Positions 22,570 to 34,260 of a DNA stretch of 64,000 bases are shown here, in pieces. The notes beneath the pieces were generated by a model. It did no database searches. It saw only the letters and a list, made by a program, of their open reading frames with translations, and had not been told where the DNA came from. The position numbers and the translations under genes are program-made. Numbering within the stretch: the first letter of the stretch is position 1; the number at the start of each line of letters is the position of its first letter. The DNA lies in NCBI GenBank assembly GCA_015179125.1, contig WHVA01000434.1, positions 1-64,000 on the forward strand, read 5' to 3'. The DNA comes from Gautieria morchelliformis. Its lineage: Eukaryota > Basidiomycota > Agaricomycetes > Gomphales > Gomphaceae.

Positions 22570-23047
22570 TGAGGATGAGGATGACGGTGGTTGTGTTGGA
22601 CCGTGTGGTGAAGTGGAGGCGTCTGTAAGAAGCTTGGTGCATCATTGATACGCGAGCATGTGCTCGATATTGCTTCTGGACCTTCCTGAGATACAGAACC
22701 CAGGCACGGTACTGTATCAAAGAACCAGGCAACCCCACAAAGAACCCACGATGCCAAGCAAACCACAATCGATGAAAGGATCGGGTCGGCAACGGCCGGC
22801 GGGTACAATCGCGCCGCATGGTCACATGCAAATTACCGACAACCTGGGTGACGCCCAAGTTCCCGGTGCTTGGACTGCATCAAAGCGTTCCTATGTGAAA
22901 AACTCAAAAGCGGCGCTTGTAGACGTGTGGGTCCAGCCCCTCACCCTACTTAAGACTGGACGTCTGGACGTGCGTCACAAGGAAGCTAGAGAGATCTTGA
23001 TGTAGAAGAGAATATAGGCGCACTGCAACTTGAAGCTCGAAAATTGA
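22570..23047 (+). repeat. Dispersed repeat, copy 1
   Basis: Closely matches 25,755-25,794 joined to 26,219-26,660, i.e. copy 2 with an insertion removed. The central CGGGTCGGCAACGGCCGGCG block is nearly unchanged. A shorter third copy lies at 48,368-48,463. No coding frame is shared consistently, so it is treated as a non-coding repeat or a promoter-like module. Confidence 0.8.
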
Positions 23048-24050
23048 GTCTTCATTCTGATTGCTGCAGCAAGGCGACCTGTGACTCGTGAGCTAGCATC
23101 GCTTCCTCTCCGCTCTCTGACAGACACCAAATGGGACTGCAATCAACATCCACAGGCATTGCAGGTGTTATCAGCAGAATATCGACTAGTGATAATCATT
23201 GACGATCATTTTGCCTGCCGACCTCGGCTTATCCCACATCAACCACCATGGAATAAGTTTGAGGAAACAACCTAGGGTACTTGGCCATTTGACCCCAAGT
23301 TTTGAACGGTCATCTCCCTTCTGGGGCAATACCACCGGTCGTCGCAATTGGCTCTCTCAAAGCCTGAGGATGGCAGTTGCCTGTGGAGGCGGATTAGAGT
23401 AGCAGTCCATCAGCCTAGCTAGGTCCTTTTAAATGCAGGCACCGTATGTCCTAGAGCCCGTACTATTCCAGGTGTATTGTTTTGCCATCCATGTCCGTAT
23501 GTAACACTTAGTTTATTATGGGTGTGGGTGGATATCTGCTGGGCTGTCGTTCCTGATTATGGCCGCTGTGCTTTGCTTAAAGCATTAACCTCCAGAAAAC
23601 TGCCCACATACTTGGAATTACCTGTGCACCTCAAGCAGTCTTGGGGTCAGTTCAGAATCAGGACGGTTCTGTCTCATTGTCTTTTCTTTTCTTTTCTTTT
23701 CAGGTTAGAGGGGACATCTCTTTAGACGGATCTCGGCTGTATCATGGTCATTTGACTCTCCGAAGTTCACGTAGGTAATCAACAGAATACCTGAGATGAG
23801 GATCGAGCTCGCTTCGGGCTCGAAGCACAGTGGAGCTCAGCCTCGAAGTAGAAAGTACTAAAATATCTGTTTAAATTTATAAATTATAAATGTTTAGCTA
23901 TTTACTTTTAATAATTATACTAAACATATGAGATTCGAACTTGAACCAAGCCGAGTTCGAAACCAATTCCAATTCCAATTCCTACTTCAGCGCCAACCTC
24001 CACTCCAGCTAGATGTCAAGGGGGCACCAAAATGCAGGAACAGAAATACA
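23048..24050. other. No gene seen
   Basis: Contains a short CTTTT array (about 23,680-23,700) and an AT-rich block at 23,860-23,930. No supported coding segment or element termini were found. Confidence 0.4.
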
Positions 24051-24890
24051 TCAATAACCAAAGCAAAGGAAGGCAAGAGAGTAGGATAGATGTGGGGGAT
24101 GAAATGAAGTAACGCACCTCTTAAGGGTCTCCTCCGCGTTAACTGGCCCTCTTCCAAATCCGGCTGCACGTCTGCATCCAGAGCGACACCCGCATCTGTT
24201 AACGTGTCCATAATGAGAGAGTCTCGCGAGTAGCATGCTAGCATGCCAGAAAATATCAATGTCATCCATGTCAAGCGCAGACCGCCTGGACCTAGGTTTC
24301 ATGACAGTCATGACCCCCTTCTTCACGACAGGGTAGGCGTCCACGGTAAGCGCATACCCAAGCATGAACCGCGACAGGACCTGTAGGGCAAAATGCTGCT
24401 CGATCCCCTCAGAAGTTCGTATATACGTACCGTTGGGCGGAGCACATAAACCTGAGGTCAAGCATGCATGACCTGAGCGTGCGTGGGGAGCGCACCTTGA
24501 CACATGACGAGTTAGGAGATCCCGCGGGGCCTGCGCGTGTACGGATGTCGTGAGCAACGCGCTTGGCCTCTGGAAGAGGCTCAAGTCCGCATTTATGAAG
24601 TGGTGCTCTGGGCAGCACCGAGCTTGTTCTCCTGCGAGATTTCCTACAGCCGTGCCAGCAAGGTGTGTGCTGGATAGCAGGACAACAAGGCGGAGGCATA
24701 CATCATACCAAGGCGCAGGATCGTACCTTTCCCATCATTGAGGCCCAAAATACAAACCTCGGCACCAGCCTGTGTAAAGCGACACGCAATGCCCTCCCCA
24801 ATGCCCTGTGTTCCCCCGCGACGACTTCGCGGTCGCCCGGGATAGTTATGGAAGCGATCCTTTCAGAGATGAGGGAGCGTTTCATGAGAT
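24051..24890 (-). pseudogene. Short-chain dehydrogenase/reductase remnant
   Basis: On the minus strand one frame near 24,850-24,740 gives a Rossmann entry (GTQGIGEGIACRFTQAGAEV, the glycine-rich TGxxxGxG equivalent). A GTACGA-CCAG intron-like segment follows. A second frame reads NADLSLFQEAKRVAHDIRTR, another VMCQGALPTH, and the frame at 24.5-24.25 kb reads TSEGIEQHFALQVLSRFMLG and DMDDIDIFWHASML. This order matches fungal NAD(P)-dependent SDR proteins of unknown substrate. At least two frame changes and a stop interrupt it, and the catalytic YxxxK region is not clear. I judge it a pseudogene; sequencing errors could mimic some of this. Confidence 0.55.
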
Positions 24891-25754
24891 GCGGTGTGGA
24901 AATTGAGCCACGGCGAAGCGTTTATAACCATGGTTGCGCGTGCAGCTTGCAGTCACTCGTGCGTACTGAGCGCGCCGATTTGTCGGGCTCTACGCGCGGC
25001 GCGCACCGGCTTGGCGCCCGCGCACAGACCGCTCCCTAAACGCCGAACCCCATGTCGCCCCACAACTCCACGACGTTCTCCCCACATACCGCACTGCCCA
25101 TAGTCCCGGATACGGCGCGCGTGCTGCCATACAAAATTGCTCGACGACGGCGGCGGGGAAGCATTTGACCAAGGTGCGTTGGCGTTGACGAGGTGCCTGC
25201 CGTGCACGAGCTTACTAATGCAGTTCTTTCAGCGTCTTGCATGCTTCTTGCGCGCTTCTTCCGAGGTTCTTTCGCCGCTTCACGCTTATTTCTGCTCGAA
25301 ACTCCAACATTCTGCGCGACTTCGCGGACCACTACGGCTCCCGCTCCTCTGCGCAGGCCACCGCGACGTCGCGAGCTCCCGACGCCCTGCCAATCCCACC
25401 CCGCCCCGAGGTCGCGGCATGACGCGCACCGTGCGGAGCTCGTGCTCCGGCCGGTTGGTGGCGCATTTGCGGAGGCTTGCCATGGGTGACAGGGGTGGCG
25501 CTGGAAGGGGGCGGGTTAAAAACGTATCCTGGCAATGCCTCTATTTACGGACGTGGAAGGATGGAGCTGCTGAGGACAGCTTCGATGAAGGCTTGTAAGT
25601 AGCACGAGCTGGTCAGGGTGACATCGCCAGTGCATTCGACAGTCAGACCTGGACAAGCATGGGAGGAAGTGCCTCCCGGTATGAAACAGAGAAGCAACCT
25701 GGGAAGCGTCGCCGCTCGCATGGATCCCATTCTCCACATTGTGCAGAGAGGCCT
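24891..25754. other. GC-rich segment, no supported gene
   Basis: Long overlapping open frames on both strands are explained by high GC content. None carries a recognisable motif. It could include the promoter of the SDR remnant. Confidence 0.35.
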
Positions 25755-26660
25755 CAGAGGATGACGGTGGTTGTGTTGGACCGTGTGGTGAACTTAGTGT
25801 TTTCCCGGCCCCGCTTGGCCTCAAACGGCTCGGCCTGAGACGGCTCGGGCTTCACAAAACCCAGGCCGGGCTTTTTTTGGCGGCTCAGGCCCGGCTCCGG
25901 CTCGGCTCGGCTTTGGCCCCGGCTCGCTGGAGCATGGCCGCAGGGTGAAAAACACCTTTTTCGTCCCTCATTTGAATATTAAGCGCCTTATCTAATTTTC
26001 CCACGCATGATGCCGGCGCGCTGTGGCCGCCCAGGATGGCTTCACCCATACCATCTAGGCGCTCAAGAGCCGCGGCTTCACGGCTCGGCTCAGGCTTGTC
26101 AAATCCTGAGCCGGGCCTTTTGGGACGGCCTGGAGACGGCTACGGCCCGGCTCGGCTCGGCCTGTAAGGGCTCGGCTCCGGCTTTGCCTCGGCCTAAGCC
26201 GGACCCCGGAAAACACTAGGTGAACTGTAGGCGTCTGTAACTGTAAGAAGCTTGGTGCGTCATTGATACGCGAGCATGTGCTCGATATTGCTTCTGGATC
26301 TACATTCCTGAGATACAGAACCCAGGCACACTACTGTATCAAAGAACCAGGCACCCCCACAAAGCCCACGATGCCAAGCCAACCACGTGGATCAAGGGAT
26401 CGGGTCGGCAACGGCCGGCGGGTACAATCGCGCCGCATGGTCACATGCAAATTACCGACAACCCGGGTGACGCCCAAGGTCCCGGTGCTTGGACTGCATC
26501 AAAGCGTTCGTATGTGAAAAACTGAAAAGCGGCGCTTGTAGACGTGTGTGGGTCCGGCCCCTCACCCTACTTATGGACGTCTGGACGTGCTTCACAAGGA
26601 AGCTAGAGAGATCTTGTTGTAGAAGAGAATATAGGAGCACTTCAACTTGAAGCTAGAAAT
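25755..26660 (+). repeat. Dispersed repeat, copy 2, interrupted by a MITE
   Basis: Homologous to 22,570-23,047. The left 40 bp (to GGTGAACT) are separated from the rest by the 424-bp element at 25795-26218. The right end lies 75 bp before the FunK1 start codon, so in this copy the repeat occupies the kinase promoter region. Confidence 0.8.
25795..26218. mobile_element. hAT-like MITE with 8-bp target duplication
   Basis: The ends are inverted: left TAGTGTTTTCCCGGCCCC, right (reverse complement) TAGTGTTTTCCGGGGTCCGG. A perfect 8-bp duplication GGTGAACT flanks it at 25787-25794 and 26219-26226. The same site is uninterrupted in repeat copy 1. It has no coding capacity; the interior is GC-rich with many GGCTCGG units that can fold back. 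An 8-bp duplication is typical of hAT transposons, and a dead hAT transposase lies at 38-41 kb, though its termini are unknown. Confidence 0.88.
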
Positions 26661-26734
26661 TGAAACGGGTCCGCACGGCGTCGCGTTCTCCCGTTTCTCC
26701 GGCGCTCTATCTCGTCGGTGCCGCTGCTGACATC

Positions 26735-28376
26735 ATGGGTGTTACTTCCTCGTTTCTTCGAGCCGACAAATTTACAGGAATTGCGCCCATTGAGGTCATC
26801 CTCAACTCAGAAGATTATGAACTCGCCCGTGACCGACTCGCAGGGAAGATAAGCGAGATGTTCGCTAGGCAGGCTGATCGGCGGTTTGCGTTTGGTCTGC
26901 TCATGACACAAACCACATGTACGGTATACATGTTCGATCACTCGGGTGCGGTTGCGTCGCAGCCTTTCAACTACCATCAGACACCCATGCATTTCTGCGC
27001 GATAATGTTTCGATTGGGATGTGACAAACGCGACCGCCTCGGATTTGACCAAAGTACCTCCTTTGACGTCGCACGGTGCGAGGTTCTAGTTCGTACTCGG
27101 GAAAATTCTGGAGAAGGTTCAACAAAGGAAACATTTTACAATGTTAGCGAAATCCTTTTCCACTCTGCGACACTTATGGGACGTGGGGTATGCCGGCTTT
27201 CTCGCAAAGTAGGCCATCCAAAATCGCAATTTGTTATGAAGGATGCCTGGGTTTCCTGTGACGAGCTTCCGGGGAGGGAATACGAAGGCGCGCTGCTTCG
27301 TCATGCACAAGCTGCAGGTATTGTACATGGAATAGCCCAGCTCGTGCACTTTGAAGAAGTCAGACTCAGCGACGATCCAAATGACTTTGACACCATCCTG
27401 CGGAACCGCCAGGTCGACAAACCCACAGCGGCGGACAGGAAATTGGAACGTATTCACACTCGGATCGTTTTAGAGACATATGGGAAACCGATTACCAAGT
27501 TCGATACGAGAAAGGGACTATTGCTAGCGTTTCATGATGCCGTGCTCGGTGTGTCCCTTCTCCTGGGCTTGCGTTTACCTTTTCCTTCGTTGCTCATGTT
27601 TTTCGATGCTCATCGCCAACTTCATGAAGTAGCAGGCATTTTACATCGTGACATAAGCGCAGGAAACATACTTATAAACCCCCATGGTCTACAGGGCAAT
27701 CGCAGATTCTTGATTGACTTCGATCACGCCATTCGAGTCGGGGATACCTCCTCGTATTCAACGAAAAAACGGATTGTATGATAATCCCTCTATGCATCTC
27801 TTCCTGACGTTTGACTATTTTACATATCAGGGTACCTGGCCTTTTATGTCCCCCAACGTCCTCGGGGGGGAACAACCTCATGCGTACCTTGACGATCTCG
27901 ACTCATTTTACTTTGTCCTATGCAGGATTCTCATGAAGTATACCGGGCCACATAGCCCGATGAAACCCACAGATTCAGACGAGGCATGGCGATGGGAAAG
28001 AAAAGACGCCCTTCGTTTCAAATGGGCTCACTTCGCAGGAGCGGCGGAGGACATCCGTATGCATTCCTGGTTCGGCTCCTGCTTCCGCGACCTCATCACC
28101 CGTCTGTGGACATTCTTCAGCAGCCGTTTTCTGGATGGTAAGAATATGCCCCCCGCTAGTCCTGGCAAGGATTATGACAAGTTTTTGGGCTATATCAACA
28201 ATGCATCTCGGAGATGGAAGCTGAGGGTTCAGCAACTGAGCATCACTCATCCTCTCTCTCTGGCAAAACTGCACTCCCTACCCTGTTTTCAATTGACACA
28301 TCGAGAAGATGTTCCGGAGATTAGGCGACGGCGCACACGTCACGTCCTCCTGCTCAGGTGGGTAATAAAACGTTGA
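26735..28376 (+). CDS. Fungal-type protein kinase (FunK1 family)
   Basis: Predicted Ser/Thr-like kinase of the basidiomycete FunK1 family; substrate unknown. The first ATG of the frame (MGVTSSFLRADKF) is at 26735. Seen: an N-terminal FunK1 region (FARQADRRFAFGLL, LGFDQSTSFDV), the kinase lobe, the catalytic loop ILHRDISAGNILI (about 27,640), a DFD-type metal site LIDFDHA (about 27,715) in place of DFG, and GTWPFMSPNVL. An intron at 27776-27830 (GTATGA to CAG) joins KRI to GTWPF. A second intron expected at 27549-27608 has a GTGTGT donor but TG instead of AG at its end. It is 60 nt and has no stop, so read-through would add 20 hydrophobic residues before AHRQLHE. The protein is about 528 residues, shorter than many relatives, and the N-terminus may be truncated by the upstream repeat. 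Confidence 0.8.
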
Positions 28377-31300
28377 TCCGCTGTCCATTTCGTCACTCAT
28401 ACATTTATGTAGTCGAAGGTGCTCCTCCTTCATTGATCGATAGTGAAAATTGGATATAGATTAAAGCCGCACAGTATAGCATTATCGTTATCATTAGCCA
28501 GGTTAGATTGTCTTGGTGATTTATCTATCCCTGCCAGTATTCCCCTCATGTCCCAATATGATATGCCACTCTCCATGGCCTGCACCCCCGAGCTTGCGAG
28601 CCATTGCTGCACCTGCTGCGGGAGACGCCAGCAACGCAGCCGCTGTTATTCCCTGCGCCCGCACCCGCACCCTCTCCCCGCCCAGCCGGTGGATACGCAA
28701 AGTTCAGGCTCAGGAGGCAGTGGTCCACTGTCGGTACTGCCGACGTTTGGGAGAGCGGTGCACGGTGGGGTGTGTGTGTGGAGTTGGTGAGAGTGTGGAA
28801 AGGTGGGTGTGTGGTGGGAGAGGGAGCTGATATGGGTGGAGGAGATGCATTGGGAGCGTGTGTGAGATCGAGTGTTGATTTGGGTGCTGGTGGGCTGTGT
28901 GTGGATGCTGGTGTTGTGAGAGAGGAAGCGGTGCTGGTGTGTTGTGTGGTAGGAATGCGACATTCGGCAGGGCTTGTGCAGAGGGTGAGGATAATGTCTG
29001 AGATGACGAGGGCGACCACGCGCGATGTACATGGTATATATCGTGTCTTTGTGGCTCCCAGTGCCCTGTGGCCTAGTATCGACCGTGTAGATCAGGCCCA
29101 GACAAACACGCAGGCACCATGGAACAGACACAGGGTGAAGCCACACGAGCAGAACCTCATGAATCTCAAGCTTGAAGATGACTTCTCGCGACATATTGAT
29201 CGGTCAGTCTCTCTTCTCCTTCTGGTGCTCTGTTCCTTATTTTACTCCAGTGTGAGGAGAAGGATCACCATGGAGTTCCATGACCCAGTTATATAATGCC
29301 CACCAAACGAATACCCTCAATGGTCTTTCCTGGCAGTGACACCACAACAAGATCTCCCTAGACTGGATACCTCCAGATACATCTGACCCACTATACAAGC
29401 ATGAATTTCAGGGCGCACAGCTGGCCCGTCGATGTATATAGAGAACACCGTAAACGCGTGGGAAGTCCCTTTTACGTGCAGCAGGTAAACGCCACTCCCG
29501 AGAGACAATCAGCTGGCGGCACAGCTACAAGCTCACTGTGGTTAACATCGGTTACTCGAGCTGTGCCTGGTACCCAACAACGGGATAGGACACTGCGACA
29601 GAAGAGCAAAGGTGTCGAGAATGGCAGTTAATTGGACGTGCCTGGGCATCTATTATTTTGTCCAATCTTGACAATGAGTTGTTTCCTCCTCTTTTCCTTT
29701 GCTCTGTCAGATATCTCTGCTTTTCAACCCGCTTGTCTGTCATCTACCATTCGGTTGTGTCTATCTTTGGCATTGTATGTTTGTTGTGTACTTGTTACGT
29801 ATCAAAAATCCTTGAGATTGGAACTAGAAAGGACAACGGCTTCAACATATATGTTGCGCCCCTGATGAACTATCGTCCTAAGTATTTTGGATTTGACTTC
29901 CGGATGATGGAGAAGGCGGAAGTTGGGAAGAGAGTGCTGAGGGTTGGAGGTTGGAGGTTGGAGATTGGAGGTTGCAAGAGGCGGAAGACAGAGGATCGAA
30001 GGCAGAGAGAGAGACAGAGCTTGCAAGACTTGCTGTACTAAGAACAGGAGATAGTGCAAAGGGATTCACGTATCGAAGTCGATTATCTGATTGCAGGAAC
30101 GGAGACATACATGTGGGGGTTTTATACAAAGAGCTGAGACAACAAGTAATAGTGTAGTACTAAGCAAATTCCAGAGGGAGCAGGAATCAGATAGATATAT
30201 GGGGTAAGTGTCTATTGTGGAACAAGGGGATGACAAGGGGGTGCAGTGTAGAGTAAGAACAATGGCAAAGAACAAAGGTGTGTAAGTACAATGGGCATTG
30301 GAACAAACGGAAATACGGAAATGGTATCTTGCTGTGTTCAGGGTCGAGTATGGAGGCCGGTGAGTAGAGGCGACCAGGGGTACTGAAGAACAAGGTTGTG
30401 GGTTGCGGAGGTTGCGGAATAGAGTCAGAGGTACTACGGAGGTGTTCCTGAGGTGGCGGAGATGGTTGAGTGGAACGCTCATAACAGTACTAGACTAGGA
30501 AGTGTTTTTTTTTTTTTTTATAATCCAATTTTATGTCTTTTGGGGCAAGGCCCTATGTAAGACAATTTCTACAAAGCCCCCATCAACAAGCTTGCTCTGT
30601 CTGCCCTTTCTACCTCTATCTCCACTTGTACTCTGTGGGCGAGGCCCTGAGCTTGTCCATTCCTAGGTTGGCGATGTAGATAAAAGTTCTTCAGCAGGTT
30701 GGACTGGGGACAGGGGAAGTAGATCTTGATGTTGTTCTTGAATATCCCTGCAGATGAGATAGATGCTTGGAATGTGACTCGATGGAACCATACGATGTAG
30801 GTGTAGTGTACAAATGCCTCGGTAGACTGTGACACTGAAGCTGGAGCAGCAGTGAGTACTACAAGGAGCTTTAGACTGGGAAGAGCACAGAAATGGACAG
30901 GGACAACTGTTTGATTGTTCAACATACAGGAGTGGCTACTTTATACTGACCAGAGCATCGCTAGCTAGTAGATATTCAGCTCGGTGTAGCGTACAAAGGG
31001 ATGCATATGAATGATCAGTCAATTGGAATTTGCGGGGATGGATCTCCAGGGTTATGCCCAGAGTGGAGTCGAGTTGTGTGGCTGTCTTACCTAAATGTAT
31101 ATGTATATACTATGGATCAGGTGGAGTGCATGGAGATGGAGTGAGAGGATAGAGCTGGGTCATGGGATAAGTATCAGTCGATGATGGGAGATGTGAGAGA
31201 TTGCGCAGGGTGCATGTATATGCTTGGATCAGTCCTGGGCAGTCGGTGCATCTTGGGTTCCACAACAGGTGAGAGTTTCGTTCTTTGCACATCGTGCTGC

Positions 31301-31399
31301 ATGTCATTTCACTCCTTTACCTTTTATGATTAAATATCAGATTAATGCTTTGATAAAGAGTTCCTATTGCTTAGCGGCTGCGACTGCTATATCTGCCCC
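28377..31399. other. No recognisable gene
   Basis: Includes a GT/GC-biased stretch (28.6-29.0 kb) that creates long frames on both strands, a short GGAGGTTG-type tandem repeat at about 29,940-29,980, and a poly-T run at about 30,506. Open stretches at 29.0-29.3 and 29.6-29.9 kb have no family match that I can see. A decayed gene cannot be excluded. Confidence 0.35.
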
Positions 31400-31690
31400 T
31401 TCGCTATGTGCTGACTAAGCTCTCCGAGGCGCGTCCAGTACTGATGGATGGTGGTCATGTGATCACGTCAACGAAGAAATGGTCTCGATATAGAGGATGG
31501 CTGTCTCAAAAGGCTTTGATTTTGAGATAGTTTAGAGTAGACAATAATAATAGACTCTCAATGAAGAATTGGAGACTATCGAGATTTAAGTAGCTATCAA
31601 ACAAGACTACAGTGACTTCAGGGGGTGAAACAGTGAATTCTGGATGATTGGTTCATACATATGTGGTAGCTACTTTTACTATTGTCAAGA
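31400..31690 (-). repeat. Repeat shared with the insertion in the right WD40 gene
   Basis: The reverse complement matches 63,322-63,628, including a GATTCACTGTTTCACC / CTGAAGT block and a GAGAGCTTAGTCAGC-like block. The second copy lies inside the 934-bp insertion at 62786-63719. The termini of that element are not seen here, so this may be a truncated copy. Confidence 0.7.
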
Positions 31691-33814
31691 TTGGTTTTTA
31701 GGCGTTAATATCGTGTATTAGTGAACACAGTGAATGCCCAAATAGCTTGTGTGAATAAGTATGCCATTCGACGAATAGGTGAACCAATAAATGTTCACAA
31801 GATAGAGGGCTGCCCGAGCGGAGCTCACCCTATCTACAGTCGTAGCGAAATAGCCCATGGCACTTGACAACCTTGTTAGTATTGGAAGTGTTATCGAAGA
31901 TGATATGATTAAATCTCTCAGTTGTGAGATAAATCGAGTGGAATTTGAAGTTAGCAAGAATATCTGCACACACAATATATGTGTGTCTTATGATTTATGC
32001 CGATTGAAAGTTCAACTACTGCAGTATGGAGCGAAATGAAATGTGTTTTTCACTACTAGTTTATGGTACATGAAGCTAAGTATTTATCAGTCGCTGATAG
32101 TACTTGGCAGTCAAGAAGTTTGTGGGGCAGTAGCAAAGGGAAGGTGGAATGGGGGGAGCGGCGCATAGCCGTTGATAGGAGCATCGACGGATGTTGTACA
32201 AGTTGAGCTGGGGCATGGAGTATAAAACAGAGAAAGGGAATGGTGATTAGGAATGGATAGGGGGGTGATCTAGCTATGGGCAGGGTTGGCTCGACGTGTC
32301 GCGTCCCTTGACTGGGTCACGTGATCATGGGGTGCGCGCTGTCTGAGTCGGGCTCGGCGTGCTTGGGAGGGGTCTCTGGGGTGTTCTAGACTACAGTAGC
32401 GTATGGTGTGTGTTCCTGTGATATTGGAACGATCGGGGACTGGAATTGGGTTGGATCAGGTGGGCATGTGATAGTTCGGTGATCTCAGGCGTGAGTCGTT
32501 GTAGTGTATATGCGTTTGGGGGGATGTCGATGTGTTGGTTCTAACATGTATTAGTGTTGTTGTGATTGTTATGTCGATGTTGTATTTCCTCAATACTTTC
32601 AACAGACAATGTAACGTACAAGGTGTCACAGAAGGGTTGTCTAAGAAGCAACAATCCCTTCGCCGTCAGCACAGAAAATAGTTTGAAGGCTAAGGTAACG
32701 AAGATGAAGTATGAGAATTCACCAGTGATGCCTAAGTCCTCTTCTGGTCGAAGATAGAAATCTCCAGGAGAAGGCTCAAGACGATGATCACAGCAAGGTC
32801 AAGTTTGCACAAGATGGACGACATATGATAATTGAACTGGGGAATATACATGCGAAATGCAAACTACTTATATCAAATGCTCGTAAGGTATCAGCGAATA
32901 GGAAAGAGGCCGTCACGAGTCAGGGTTGGAAAGGGGTGCACAGTCGTGATACAACATAGATGAAATAAAAATACAATAGAGTGAGAGAAGAGGGAGAACA
33001 TGAAACGACGGAGAGTGAAGGTGGCAAAGGCACCTATGTATGAAATCATGTCTTGGGGCGCACATATACACCGCCCTGCACGGGTTCTTCATCTACTGGG
33101 TTGATCCCACATGACCTACGGGTAGAACCTCCCACGAACGCACCCTGCTCATATGTAATATTGCAGCGGCGGGGTCAAGTGGCAGTAGCTTTAGAGTGGT
33201 AATAGTGGAATAAGAATTGAGATTTAGGATTAGAAATTCTGATGTTGAGAATGAGGAGGATACGAAAATAATCCAGTGCAGCTGTAAACTCGAAGCTTGC
33301 TGAGGAAAAAGATCGTAAAATCGCTGTTTTATTCTAGTGTAAAGTCCAAGTATTTAAGCAGTGTAGGATAGGAGGAAATAGTCATGTGTGAGTGTAATAA
33401 TCATGTGAAATATGATGCTACTTAGTGGATAGGAGCATAATGATGTCAATAGTGATGCAACAGCTCCTATGTGGCTAATCTCTTCATAAATGATGGAGAT
33501 GATGCAATAAATGATGTTAGACCAGTGGAATGACGACTCAACTCGATAATAGGCATGAAAATGAACTCTTAACTCAATGGTACGCATGTCTGCCCCTCAA
33601 CTCGATGTTTGACTCATGATACGCATGTATGCGCCTCGACTCGACTTGGAATGATGGGAAAATAAGGTGAGTGATAAGAGAAATGAGAAGTGAGATTGTC
33701 CTGATTGAAACTGTCCTTCCTCCTCCAATAACAATATGAACACCAAAAGGGGGTTGGATCGAGAAGCTGATGGAGCTACTAACGAGCCATCATGCCGGGT
33801 AGGGATGTCGCTCG
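31691..33814. other. AT-rich intergenic, no gene seen
   Basis: No frame with recognisable protein text, no LTR ends and no tandem array of note. Short repeated phrases such as CTCAACTCGAT occur at 33.53-33.65 kb. Confidence 0.4.
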
Positions 33815-34260
33815 TGATTTGATGGTGTGCCTGCTGGCGAATGATGCGAGCAGCGAATGTCTGTTCGGCGAAATGCGAGGAAGGGCGAACGCAGATGACA
33901 TAGGGGAGGAGTGGTCGATGTGGAGGGCGAAGCCGAGCGAACACGGGAGAGGAGTGGCGAAAGGGGAAATGGGGATAACAAGGTGCAGGAAATACACAAG
34001 TCATGACAATCCGATCATAGGAACACCATCGAAAGAGGGTTGAGCAGAGGAGGTGATAGGCCCAGCGATGACTGCCAAGTCAGTCCAAAGACGTCAATTG
34101 TGCTTTGACGGTGTGGCTATGGTAAATGGTGCGAACAGCGAAGATCGGTTGCCGATCACGGCAAGGGCGATCGGAACGAACACGGAGGTGGAGTGAGAAA
34201 TGGGAGAACAGACCATCTGAGTATGTGAAATAAATGGGTCATGACAACTATAATAGTGAT
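33815..34260. repeat. Diverged tandem duplication, two units of about 200 bp
   Basis: The segment near 33,820-34,010 (TTGATGGTGTG, GATGCGAGCAGCGAA, GTCATGACAA) recurs in the same order at 34,108-34,255 (TTTGACGGTGTG, GGTGCGAACAGCGAA, GTCATGACAA), with many substitutions. No coding role was seen. Confidence 0.6.

Noticed and set aside
24891-25600. Arg/Ala-rich ORFs in both directions
   Set aside because: High GC content explains the open frames; no recognisable family.
28546-29296. Long overlapping ORFs on both strands
   Set aside because: The GT/CA-biased sequence produces open frames in several phases; no domain or splice pattern supports any of them.
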